Assembly (NCBI RefSeq): GCF_014701235.1 | Contig: NZ_AP022873.1 | Coordinates: 1,860,001-1,924,000, forward strand | Source: Dissulfurispira thermophila | GTDB taxonomy: Bacteria; Nitrospirota; Thermodesulfovibrionia; Thermodesulfovibrionales; Dissulfurispiraceae | DNA length: 64,000 bases | Direction: 5' to 3' | In this document: piece after piece, positions 44,481-51,481 of the stretch | Layout of the letters: each line of letters starts with the position of its first letter | How positions within the stretch are numbered: the stretch's first letter is position 1 | Program-made: the position numbers and the translations under genes | Notes under the pieces: generated by a model | Told to the model about the DNA's origin: nothing | The model's database searches: none | Seen by the model: the letters and a program-made list of their open reading frames with translations, nothing else

Positions 44481-44585
44481 GTGGCAGTCTTTAAATGCAG
44501 TAAATGCGGCACAACAAAAGAAGGCAGATGCAAGCCGCAGAAATGTCCAAAGTGCGGTGAAAAAGGAACGATGCTGAAATCATAA
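44481..44585 (+). CDS. RCKP-type mini-rubredoxin (34 aa)
   Basis: The ORF starts at a GTG directly after the perR stop and encodes VFKCSKCGTTKEGRCKP, then QKCPKCGEKGTMLKS. The RCKPQKCPKC pattern is that of the RCKP-type rubrerythrin-like domain. Two CX2C pairs would bind one iron (or zinc). GGAGG lies about 11 bases before the GTG. It probably serves as an electron carrier for peroxide or superoxide reduction. Confidence 0.8.
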   Translation: MAVFKCSKCGTTKEGRCKPQKCPKCGEKGTMLKS

Positions 44586-44628
44586 AAATTTTCCACCTGA
44601 AAAGGAGTCTTTGACTCCTAATTAAAAT

Positions 44629-44717
44629 TAGGGTTTCACAAAATTAAAAAATTCCCTCTCACCTTTGGGGAGAGGGATAGTGTGAGGGATAAGGATTACG
44701 AATTTCGTTAAACCCAC
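44629..44717. mobile_element. MITE-like element, copy 2 (89 bp)
   Basis: The inverted ends are TAGGGTTTCACAAAATT and, read inward from the right, GTGGGTTTAACGAAATT. A 9-bp direct repeat AATTAAAAT flanks it (44620-44628 and 44718-44726). The inner CCCTCTCACCTTTGGGGAGAGGG hairpin matches, in reverse, the right part of copy 1 at 39190-39396. It lies between the RCKP ORF and the Sec-peroxiredoxin. No ORF is inside, so a transposase elsewhere in the genome would have moved it. Confidence 0.75.
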
Positions 44718-44744
44718 AATTAAAATGCATAGGAGGTATACATC

Positions 44745-45362
44745 ATGAGTGAAATTTGCTGTGGATTAAGGGTTGGACAAGATGTCCCAGATTTTAAAAT
44801 CGAGACATTCGAGCCTACAAAAGGTGACTTTGGAGAGATAAGCCTTGAGACACTAAAGGCAGACAAAAAATGGACAATACTTTTCTTTTATCCCGCTGCT
44901 TTTACATTTGTTTGAGCCACTGAATTTGCTGCTCTGGCAGAGCAGTATGACAGATTCAAAAAGATGGGTGCAGAGATTATAACTGTAAGCACAGATACAA
45001 AATTTGTCCAGCTTGCATGGCAGAGAGAAGAAAAGATGCTAAAAGATGTAAAATACCCTATGGGTGCAGACCCCACAGGAAAACTATCAAAGATGTTTGG
45101 CGTGTACGATGAAGATACAGGTCTTGCATTGAGAGGGACATTTATAATCAGCCCTAAAGGAAAGTTGTTAAATTCTGAGGTCAACTTCTATAATATGGGA
45201 AGAAATATTGACGAACTCATGAGAAAGTTCAAGGCAAACCTTCACCTTTCAAAACATGCTGCAGAAGGATGTCCGGCAAAATGGAAAGACGAAGGAGACA
45301 AGACCCTCACACCTTCTCCTCAAATGGTTGGAAAGGTATATGAGGCATACGAAGGCAAATAA
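44745..45362 (+). CDS. prxU: Selenocysteine-containing peroxiredoxin (AhpC/Prx1 type)
   Basis: The frame from the ATG at 44745 runs to a TAA at 45362 with a single in-frame TGA at codon 57 (44913-44915). Translation gives FFYPAAFTFV-U-ATEF. The UGA replaces the peroxidatic Cys in the PXXXTXXC motif of 2-Cys peroxiredoxins. The rest is intact: GTFIISPKGKLLNSEV, a C-terminal EGCPAKW resolving Cys, and TLTPSPQMVGKVYEAYEGK. Length 205 aa is normal. A hairpin fit for a bacterial SECIS lies just after the UGA and tRNA-Sec is 5 kb away. SD AGGAGG is present. It reduces hydroperoxides, with electrons probably from the rubredoxin-like proteins nearby. Confidence 0.92.
44913..44946 (+). promoter_or_regulatory. 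UGA-Sec codon and SECIS-like hairpin
   Basis: After the TGA (44913-44915), GCTGCTC-TGGCA-GAGCAGT (44928-44946) forms a 7-bp stem with one G-U pair and a 5-base loop containing GG. The loop lies about 20 bases after the UGA, within the window required for SelB binding to bacterial SECIS elements. No conventional gene feature explains this stem. Confidence 0.75.
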
Positions 45363-45399
45363 TATAGCGGGGCATTAGCCCTGCCAATAATCAACATGA

Positions 45400-45426
45400 C
45401 CCCAGAAAGTCGTAAGACTTTCTGGG
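45400..45426. repeat. Dispersed palindrome copy (intergenic)
   Basis: CCCCAGAAAGTC-GTAA-GACTTTCTGGG lies between the Sec-peroxiredoxin stop and the SD of the superoxide reductase gene. Its left arm and inverted right arm are the same as in the copy inside mqnD (31766). No T-run follows. Confidence 0.85.
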
Positions 45427-45445
45427 ATGCAAAAAGGAGGCAGAA

Positions 45446-45820
45446 ATGACAAAGAGACTGCAAATTTACAAATGCGAGATCTGCGGTAACATAGTTGAGA
45501 TGCTCCATGAAGGTATTGGGCAATTAGTGTGCTGTGGTCAGCCTATGAAGCTGAATGAAGAAAACACAGTAGATGCATCAAAAGAAAAACATGTCCCTTT
45601 AGTAGAAAAGATAGAGGGCGGTTTTAGAGTAAAGGTTGGCAGTGTTCCTCATCCAATGGAAGAAAAGCATTACATCGAATGGATAGAGGTCATAGCAGAT
45701 GGAAAGGCTTATCGCCAATTTTTAAAGCCAGGTGATGCACCAGAAGCTGTTTTCATGATTGATGCATCAGCAATCACAGCAAGAGAATACTGCAATTTAC
45801 ATGGGCTCTGGAAGGCTTAA
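45446..45820 (+). CDS. dfx: Desulfoferrodoxin (2Fe superoxide reductase)
   Basis: The 124-aa protein has an N-terminal desulforedoxin domain ([13 protein letters not shown] and CCGQPM, about residues 8-33, Fe(Cys)4). The C-terminal SOR domain has the catalytic Fe(His)4Cys site: [17 protein letters not shown] and [10 protein letters not shown]. It reduces superoxide to peroxide in the cytoplasm without making oxygen, which suits anaerobes. The peroxide is then removed by the upstream peroxiredoxin or by rubrerythrin. SD AAGGAGG. Confidence 0.96.
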   Translation: MTKRLQIYKCEICGNIVEMLHEGIGQLVCCGQPMKLNEENTVDASKEKHVPLVEKIEGGFRVKVGSVPHPMEEKHYIEWIEVIADGKAYRQFLKPGDAPEAVFMIDASAITAREYCNLHGLWKA

Positions 45821-45844
45821 AAATAAAAAATCAGGAGGTCTGAG

Positions 45845-46252
45845 ATGTCATTATTTGTATGGAGTGATAAATTCAGTGTAAATATCAAGCAGATCGATGA
45901 GCAACACAAAAAATTAGTTAATATGCTTAATGAACTTCATGATGCAATGAAAACCGGAAAAGGCAAAGAGACAACTGGGAAAATTTTGTCAGGATTAATA
46001 GACTATGTCGGGACACATTTTGCTACAGAAGAAAAGCTGATGCAGCAATATGGCTACACAGAGTATGCATCCCACAAGGCTGAACATGACAAACTAACAC
46101 AGAAGGCAATATCGCTCAAAAAAGACTTTGAGCAAGGGGCACCAATACTCACGGTAGAGCTTTTAAATTTTTTGAAAGAATGGCTACAGACCCATATCCT
46201 CGGAACTGATAAGAAATATGGTCCATTTTTAAATAGCAAGGGAGTTGTTTAA
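45845..46252 (+). CDS. Bacteriohemerythrin
   Basis: This is a 135-aa four-helix protein with the hemerythrin ligand set: QIDEQHKKLVNML, HFATEEKLMQQYGY, SHKAEHDKL and LQTHILGTDKKYG. The diiron site binds O2. Short single-domain forms deliver, store or scavenge oxygen in microaerophiles and anaerobes. It lies between the SOR and rubredoxin genes, supporting a role in oxygen handling. SD AGGAGG. Confidence 0.95.
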   Translation: MSLFVWSDKFSVNIKQIDEQHKKLVNMLNELHDAMKTGKGKETTGKILSGLIDYVGTHFATEEKLMQQYGYTEYASHKAEHDKLTQKAISLKKDFEQGAPILTVELLNFLKEWLQTHILGTDKKYGPFLNSKGVV

Positions 46253-46264
46253 AGGAGCAATACA

Positions 46265-46450
46265 ATGACAGAAATAACACAGAAAACAAAAGAATATGTA
46301 TGCCAGTTATGTGGATATATCTACAATCCCCAAAAGGGAGACAAAAAAAACAAGATACCGCCTGGAATTCCATTTGAGGAATTGCCTGATGATTATACTT
46401 GCCCGCTCTGCGGGGCAATAAAAGCAAGGTTTGCACCAATGTTGGATTGA
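46265..46450 (+). CDS. Rubredoxin
   Basis: This is a 61-aa one-iron electron carrier with [16 protein letters not shown] (about residues 11-26) and [18 protein letters not shown]. The four Cys, the Gly-Tyr and the Asp-Asp-Tyr-Thr are all as in classic rubredoxins. It would give electrons to superoxide reductase, the flavodiiron protein and rubrerythrin encoded around it. Confidence 0.96.
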   Translation: MTEITQKTKEYVCQLCGYIYNPQKGDKKNKIPPGIPFEELPDDYTCPLCGAIKARFAPMLD

Positions 46451-46459
46451 GGAGGAAAT

Positions 46460-46903
46460 ATGTGCATAGCATATGAGATGAGATGCCAATGTGGCAGTAA
46501 AACAGCAAGCTTTCATTTTAAAGATAACATTATGACCGAACACGTAATAAAGACACTTTATTGTCCAAATTGTTCATCTGACATAAATGTTAACCCTGAA
46601 AAGATGATTGTTGACAATGGATGGGTTATTGAATACGATATGGATATAGCAAAATTTATGGGACAAAAGATTTCTAATGCACACATTACACCTGATATTC
46701 TATTTGATGAAGGTTACTGTACATGGAATGGCATTTATCCCGGAGACCACATAGACAGCTTAAAAGAGCGAGAAGGCATTACTGCTCTTGCAAAAACTAA
46801 TCCATTAATGTATCTCAATAAAATGAAGTCATGGGCAAAAGAAAGGACAGAGAGATTAAAAAATGAAGGATGGAGAAAGGCAAAAATTGGAAGTAAATCA
46901 TAA
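46460..46903 (+). CDS. Unknown protein with N-terminal zinc-ribbon-like cysteines (147 aa)
   Basis: The protein starts MCIAYEMRCQCGSKTASFHF and has TLYCPNCSSDINVNPEKMIV, so CXC and CX2C pairs could hold one metal. The rest (VIEYDMDIAKFMGQKISNAH, MYLNKMKSWAKERTERLK) is not recognised. There is no signal peptide. It follows rubredoxin by 9 bp with a strong GAGGAGG SD and is co-transcribed with the ROS genes. Its position between rubredoxin and ferritin suggests a metal or redox role, but no function can be assigned. Confidence 0.82.
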   Translation: MCIAYEMRCQCGSKTASFHFKDNIMTEHVIKTLYCPNCSSDINVNPEKMIVDNGWVIEYDMDIAKFMGQKISNAHITPDILFDEGYCTWNGIYPGDHIDSLKEREGITALAKTNPLMYLNKMKSWAKERTERLKNEGWRKAKIGSKS

Positions 46904-47054
46904 GAGTCACTGTTCAGTTAATGATATTACTTTCCCCACAGAGATAACATGCCCTGTATGTGGCTATGAGGTAGAACTCTGGACAGATGGAGATGAAACA
47001 AGGTGTTATATATGCGGTTATAAGATATTCCCTAATGAAGGAATAATTCATTAA
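46863..47054 (+). CDS. Small double-CX2C zinc-ribbon/rubredoxin-like protein
   Basis: The frame of up to 63 aa ends with EITCPVCGYEVELWTD, then GDETRCYICGYKIFPNEGI. The two CX2CGY knuckles are spaced like a rubredoxin or zinc ribbon. It overlaps the preceding gene by 41 bases in another frame; the ATG at 46863 has no clear SD, so the start is uncertain and coupling to the upstream gene is likely. It may be an iron-binding electron carrier. Confidence 0.7.
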   Translation: MKDGERQKLEVNHKSHCSVNDITFPTEITCPVCGYEVELWTDGDETRCYICGYKIFPNEGIIH

Positions 47055-47108
47055 ACTATAGGGCATAAGGAGTCAAGTATATGGAATTAGTGTCAATATA
47101 TAGGTTTT

Positions 47109-47290
47109 TACAAGGGCAGGAGACGCCTCCCGGCCAATCCTCCATGATGACGAGGGTTCAGAGACCCAATCAACCTATTATGGCTTTGGGAGGCAGGGAA
47201 CAGACTCCTTAGAGGGTTCATTGACCCAGGAAACATGGAGTTCTCCTGCCTGTCCAACTTTAACGGGTAAAACCCGTTTATATAAATCTT
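47109..47290 (+). ncRNA. Candidate structured RNA upstream of the ferritin gene
   Basis: A GC-rich island of about 150 bases in AT-rich surroundings. A 9-bp closing stem GGCAGGAGA (47115-47123) pairs with TCTCCTGCC (47242-47250). A 7-bp stem CTCCATG (47140-47146) pairs with CATGGAG (47234-47240). Two look-alike hairpins GGGT..ACCC lie at 47154-47167 and 47214-47227. GCCTCCC (47125-47131) can pair with GGGAGGC (47188-47194) as a pseudoknot. A terminator-like hairpin follows, 29 bp before the SD of the ferritin gene. TATATA at 47097-47102 could be its -10. It is either a separate RNA or a riboswitch-like attenuator; I do not recognise an Rfam class. A 43-aa ORF (47081-47212) with a good SD overlaps it. 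Confidence 0.55.
47262..47290 (+). terminator. Terminator-like hairpin before the ferritin gene
   Basis: AACGGG-TAAAA-CCCGTT (47262-47278) is followed by TTATATAAATC. The stem is 6 bp and the T-run is broken, so termination may be weak or conditional. It follows the structured element at 47115-47250 directly. Confidence 0.5.
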
Positions 47291-47318
47291 ATAACACAAA
47301 TTCTTAGTAGGAGGAATC

Positions 47319-47735
47319 ATGGCAAGCAAAGAATTATTAGAAAAACTGAATGAGGCAATAGCAAGAGAAATGCAAGTGAGCATCCAGTATATGTGGCAGC
47401 ATATAATGGTTAAAGGTATCAATGCACAGTCCATCGGACCGATTTTCAGACAAATAGCCATTGCTGAGATGATGCATGCTGAGCTCATTGCAGAAAGACT
47501 CGATTATTTAGGTGGCACACCAACAACAAAACCAGCACCAATAGACATTGGAAAAAGTGCAAAAGACATGCTCGAGATAGACAAAAAGGCTGAAGAAGAT
47601 GCGATAGCAATGTACAAAGACATCATAAAGCTTGCAGAAAAAGAAAGTGACTATACAACAAAAAAACTCTTTGAGCAAATCCTTGCTGATGAAGAAAACC
47701 ACCACAATACCTTCAGCAGTCTATTAGAAGATTAG
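47319..47735 (+). CDS. Ferritin-like diiron protein (bacterioferritin family)
   Basis: This is a 138-aa four-helix protein with LNEAIAREMQVSIQYMWQHI, IAIAEMMHAELIAERLDYLG (EX2H) and LFEQILADEENHHNTFSSLL (EX2H). These give a ferritin-type diiron centre. It probably stores or detoxifies iron; it is shorter than E. coli Bfr (158 aa) and heme binding cannot be judged. SD TAGGAGGAATC is present. The structured leader just upstream may regulate it. Confidence 0.87.
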   Translation: MASKELLEKLNEAIAREMQVSIQYMWQHIMVKGINAQSIGPIFRQIAIAEMMHAELIAERLDYLGGTPTTKPAPIDIGKSAKDMLEIDKKAEEDAIAMYKDIIKLAEKESDYTTKKLFEQILADEENHHNTFSSLLED

Positions 47736-47748
47736 TTAAGGAGGTTCA

Positions 47749-48963
47749 ATGAAAGCAATTGAACTCAAAAATGACATATACTGGGTTGGTGCAATTGACT
47801 GGGCAGTAAGAGACTTCCATGGCTATGAAACCCCGCGTGGCACAACATATAACAATTATCTGATAATAGACAAGGAAATAACCCTTCTTGATACAGTTAA
47901 ATACGATTTCTCTGACATTACTATCAAAAATATAAAGTCCGTTATTGACCCATCAAAGATAAAAAACATTGTTATAAATCATATTGAGAATGACCATGTT
48001 ACGAGCATTGATAAAATAATGGATTTAACGCCAAATGCAACCATCTATATTACAGAAAAAGGCAAAAGAGGGCTTGATAGGTTCTTTGATACCTCAAAAT
48101 GGAATATAAAGATCGTAAATACAGGAGACACGCTTAATATAGGAAAGAGAACCCTTCTCTTTATAGAGACGCCAATGCTTCACTGGCCTGACTCGATGAT
48201 GACTTACATAAAAGAGGATAAGATACTTATAAGTCAAGACGCATTTGGTCAGCACATAGCATCAGCAGTAAGATTTGATGATGAGTTCATAACCTGTGAT
48301 TCCATGTCAGAGCTTGAAGATGCAGTTATAGATTATTATGCAAACATTCTCATGCCGTTTGGGCAACTAATAAAGGCAAAGATTGCAGACATTCAGAAGT
48401 TAGGACTTCAGATAGAAATGATTGCACCTGACCACGGCATTATATGGAGGACAAATCCCCAGAAGGTCTTACAGATGTATCTTGACATGGCAAACGGCAA
48501 GACAAATCTCAGCGTCTCCATTATTTATGACACTATGTGGCACAGCACAGAACAGATGACATTACCCATTATGCAAGGGATAAAAGACGAAGGAGTTGAA
48601 TGCAAGGTCATCAAACTAAGGGCTACACCCATGAGCATGGCTATTAAAGACTTCTGGAAATCAAGGGGTGCACTAATTGGGACGCCAACCCTTAACAACA
48701 TCATGTATCCGAGTGTTGCACATTTCTTGACACATCTCAGAGGACTGAGACCAAAGAATCGCATTGTTGGTGCATTTGGCAGTTACGGATGGGGCGGAGG
48801 TGCAGTAAAAGAGGCATATGAAAACTTTAATCGAATGGGTCTGGAGATATTCGAACCAGGACTGCAAATACTTTTTAAGCCCTCTTTTGAAGACGAGACA
48901 AAATGTTATGAATTTGGAAAAGAGTTTGCAAGAAAAGTAAAAGAATATCATCAGAAATTTTAA
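47749..48963 (+). CDS. fprA: Flavodiiron protein (FprA-type A-type flavoprotein)
   Basis: The 404-aa protein has an N-terminal beta-lactamase-like diiron domain with ligands in VINHIENDHVTSI (HXEXDH), PMLHWPDSMMTY, SQDAFGQH and APDHGIIWR. The C-terminal flavodoxin domain (about residues 250-400) has SVSIIYDTMWHSTEQM and FGSYGWGGGAVKEAYENF. It reduces O2 to water and/or NO to N2O with electrons from rubredoxin, which is encoded 1.3 kb upstream. SD AAGGAGG. It is 13 bp after the ferritin gene. Confidence 0.96.
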   Translation: MKAIELKNDIYWVGAIDWAVRDFHGYETPRGTTYNNYLIIDKEITLLDTVKYDFSDITIKNIKSVIDPSKIKNIVINHIENDHVTSIDKIMDLTPNATIYITEKGKRGLDRFFDTSKWNIKIVNTGDTLNIGKRTLLFIETPMLHWPDSMMTYIKEDKILISQDAFGQHIASAVRFDDEFITCDSMSELEDAVIDYYANILMPFGQLIKAKIADIQKLGLQIEMIAPDHGIIWRTNPQKVLQMYLDMANGKTNLSVSIIYDTMWHSTEQMTLPIMQGIKDEGVECKVIKLRATPMSMAIKDFWKSRGALIGTPTLNNIMYPSVAHFLTHLRGLRPKNRIVGAFGSYGWGGGAVKEAYENFNRMGLEIFEPGLQILFKPSFEDETKCYEFGKEFARKVKEYHQKF

Positions 48964-48982
48964 TAATTATAGGGAGGACAGT

Positions 48983-49477
48983 ATGAGCAAAACAGAAAAA
49001 AACTTATGGGATGCATTTGCCGGTGAATCACAAGCCAACAGAAAATATCTTGCCTTTGCCAAAAAAGCAGAGGAAGAAGGATACACACAAATTGCAAAGC
49101 TCTTCAGGGCTGCTGCAGAGGCAGAGACAGTGCATGCTCACAATCACTTAAAAGAAGTCGGGGGAATTAAAAGCACAAAAGAAAATCTTCAAGAAGCCAT
49201 AGGTGGAGAGACATATGAATTTGAAAAGATGTATCCACCGATGATTGAAGATGCAAAGGCTGAAGGAAACAGCGGAGCAGAGAGAAGTTTCAGTTATGCC
49301 AATGCCGTTGAGAAAATCCATGCCGCACTATATAGAAAAGCCCTTGAGAACATCGGCAAAAACCCTGATGTTGATTATTATGTATGTCAGGTCTGCGGAA
49401 ACACTGTAGAAAACGAAGCCCCTGAAGAATGCCCGATCTGCGGGGCAAAAAAACAAGCATTTAAAAAAATAGACTAA
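48983..49477 (+). CDS. rbr: Rubrerythrin
   Basis: The 164-aa protein has an N-terminal diiron four-helix domain (LWDAFAGESQANRKYLAFAK, AAAEAETVHAHNHLKEVGG, YANAVEKIHAALYRKALE). The C-terminal rubredoxin domain is VCQVCGNTVENEAPEECPIC. It is an NADH/rubredoxin-dependent H2O2 peroxidase in anaerobes. SD GGGAGG. It is co-transcribed with fprA. Confidence 0.97.
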   Translation: MSKTEKNLWDAFAGESQANRKYLAFAKKAEEEGYTQIAKLFRAAAEAETVHAHNHLKEVGGIKSTKENLQEAIGGETYEFEKMYPPMIEDAKAEGNSGAERSFSYANAVEKIHAALYRKALENIGKNPDVDYYVCQVCGNTVENEAPEECPICGAKKQAFKKID

Positions 49478-49491
49478 TACCAAAAAACATA

Positions 49492-50082
49492 ATGAAAGTG
49501 CTGGCATTTCAGGGTAGCCCGAGGATAGATGGCAATACAGATATACTGCTGAAAGAAACATTAAAGCCTGTATATGAATCATGCCATGATGTCAGATTAT
49601 TTAAACTCAATTTCATGAACATAAAGCCATGTCAGGACTGTGGTGGCTGCGACAACACAGGTAAATGCATCATCAATGATGATATGGATGAGATATACAA
49701 TGCCATAAGGGAGGCTGACAGAATAATCCTTGCCTCCCCGATCTTCTTTTTCGGACTAAGCGCACAAACAAAGACAATGATAGACAGATGCCAATCGTTT
49801 TGGTGCGAAAAATACCTTTTAAAAAGACCAATCCCTGAAGGAAGATATGGGCGAAAGGGACTTCTGCTGATAGTTGGAGGAATGAAAAAAGAGATTGGCA
49901 TTCAATGCGCTGAAGCAACAGCAAAGGCATTTTTCAGGACAATAAGCATACCAGAACACGAGACATTAAGCTTTACAGGTATTGATGCAAAGGGCGCAAT
50001 ACTTGAGCATCCAACAGCATTGAAAGAGGCATATGCAGTGGGAAAGAGATTGGTAGATACTGCGGATCCTTCGACCATCTAA
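49492..50082 (+). CDS. Iron-sulfur flavoprotein / NADPH-dependent FMN reductase family
   Basis: The 196-aa flavodoxin-like protein has FQGSPRIDGNTDILL (FMN phosphate loop, about residues 5-19) and the compact cysteine motif CQDCGGCDNTGKC (about 43-55), which holds a 4Fe-4S cluster in Methanosarcina Isf. LASPIFFFGLSAQTKTMIDR follows. Isf-type proteins pass electrons between ferredoxin and acceptors such as O2 or H2O2 reduction systems. It is the last gene of the ROS cluster and converges with nuoN 7 bp away. Confidence 0.9.
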   Translation: MKVLAFQGSPRIDGNTDILLKETLKPVYESCHDVRLFKLNFMNIKPCQDCGGCDNTGKCIINDDMDEIYNAIREADRIILASPIFFFGLSAQTKTMIDRCQSFWCEKYLLKRPIPEGRYGRKGLLLIVGGMKKEIGIQCAEATAKAFFRTISIPEHETLSFTGIDAKGAILEHPTALKEAYAVGKRLVDTADPSTI

Positions 50083-50089
50083 CAACCTC

Positions 50090-51481
50090 TTATCCTATCA
50101 CCACCGATGGCATTATGCCTATGACAAATATCATTAGCACTGTAATAAGTATTGCAATGCCTAATGACGGTGAAGGTGCTATGGCTACTTCCTCTTTCAT
50201 CTCTTTCATGTACATATTCATTACTATCCTGAGATAATAATATGCAGAGATGGCGCTAAATATCACGGCTATTACTACAAGCCATGTGTATCCTGCCTTT
50301 ACTGCTGCCATGAAGAGATTGAATTTTCCTATAAATCCTGCCGTTGGAGGTATGCCTGTCAGGGAGAACATGAAGATTAACATCAATGCTGCAACCAATG
50401 GATGACTCTTTGAGAGACCTTCATAATCACTGATTTCTTCCCCTTTTTCAAGAAGTATCACTATTGCAAATGCACCTATGTTCATAAATGCATAGATAAG
50501 CATATACACCATCATTGCACTCATTGATTCCTGTGTGCCGGGTATTATTCCTATGAGCATATAGCCTGCATGGGCAATAGATGAGTATGCAAGCATCCTC
50601 TTTATATTTGTCTGCGCAATCGCAAGTATGTTTCCTACCGCCATTGTAAGTATAGCTATACCTATTAGTATTGGTGTCCAGTCTGCCTGAATTGATTGAA
50701 AGGCTATATAAAACACCCTTCCTATTACTGCAAATCCTGCCGCCTTTGGACCCACAGACATAAATGCTGTTATAGAGGCTGGCGCACCCTCATATACATC
50801 AGGTGCCCACATATGAAATGGTGCTGCTGCGATTTTAAATGAAAAGGCTACTACTATAAGCACCATGCTCAAAAGAAGTGTTATTGTGACTTCTGTAGTC
50901 TTCAGATGCTCTGCAATCTTGTAAATGTCAGTTGTTGTTGTCATTCCATAAATAAGAGATATTCCATATAAGAGCAGTGCTGATGAAAATGCACCCAACA
51001 GAAAATATTTCATTGCTGCTTCATTAGACTTTATATCATGCCTTTTTATACCTGCAAGGATGTATGTGCTTAAAGCCATGAGTTCTAATCCAAGGTACAA
51101 GATTATTAAATCCTTTGCAGATGCCATAAGCATCATTCCTGTTGTAGCAAATAAGAGCAGACTGTAATACTCTCCATACTCTGCCTTTTGCCTCTGTATA
51201 TATTTCAGGGAGATGAGTATTGTGAGAATTAAGTTTATCATGAATATCAGTTTAAAGTATGTACTGTAGCCATCGCTTACAAACATGCCTCCAAATGTCT
51301 GTCCATAGCTCGATGGCATTACATACATGGCAGATGCTGCTACAGCCACTGCCACAAATGCAAGCACTGCTTTGTTTTTAAATATAAGTTCCAGTATCAA
51401 AAGCACTGTTGCAGATATTGTAATGATAATCTCGGGTGTTACGGGTGCAAGGTCTAAAAATGGCATGTTCATTGTATTCAT
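50090..51481 (-). CDS. nuoN: NADH-quinone oxidoreductase subunit N
   Basis: This is a 463-aa antiporter-like membrane subunit with about 14 helices. It has GLELMALSTYILAGIKRHD, ILAIAQTNIKRMLAYSSIAH and SLTGIPPTAGFIGKFNLFMA, the Mrp-like signature segments with the conserved Glu and Lys of the proton channels. It is one of three proton-pumping subunits of complex I and the last gene of the operon. The start overlaps the nuoM stop by 4 bp. Confidence 0.96.
   Translation of the reverse strand: MNTMNMPFLDLAPVTPEIIITISATVLLILELIFKNKAVLAFVAVAVAASAMYVMPSSYGQTFGGMFVSDGYSTYFKLIFMINLILTILISLKYIQRQKAEYGEYYSLLLFATTGMMLMASAKDLIILYLGLELMALSTYILAGIKRHDIKSNEAAMKYFLLGAFSSALLLYGISLIYGMTTTTDIYKIAEHLKTTEVTITLLLSMVLIVVAFSFKIAAAPFHMWAPDVYEGAPASITAFMSVGPKAAGFAVIGRVFYIAFQSIQADWTPILIGIAILTMAVGNILAIAQTNIKRMLAYSSIAHAGYMLIGIIPGTQESMSAMMVYMLIYAFMNIGAFAIVILLEKGEEISDYEGLSKSHPLVAALMLIFMFSLTGIPPTAGFIGKFNLFMAAVKAGYTWLVVIAVIFSAISAYYYLRIVMNMYMKEMKEEVAIAPSPSLGIAILITVLMIFVIGIMPSVVIG

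Noticed and set aside
44745-44915. In-frame TGA taken as a nonsense mutation making the peroxiredoxin a pseudogene
   Set aside because: The TGA replaces exactly the catalytic Cys codon, the rest of the gene is intact, a SECIS-like hairpin follows, and tRNA-Sec is present.
47081-47212. A 43-aa ORF (MELVSIYRFLQGQE start) as an ordinary gene
   Set aside because: It has a good SD, but its codons are GC-rich and unlike neighbours, and the DNA is dominated by perfect stems that run past the stop. I treat it as a possible leader peptide within the structured element, not as a separate gene.
47108-47488. Minus-strand ORF of 126 codons covering the structured element and the ferritin start
   Set aside because: It is antisense to a clear ferritin gene and has no family features or SD.
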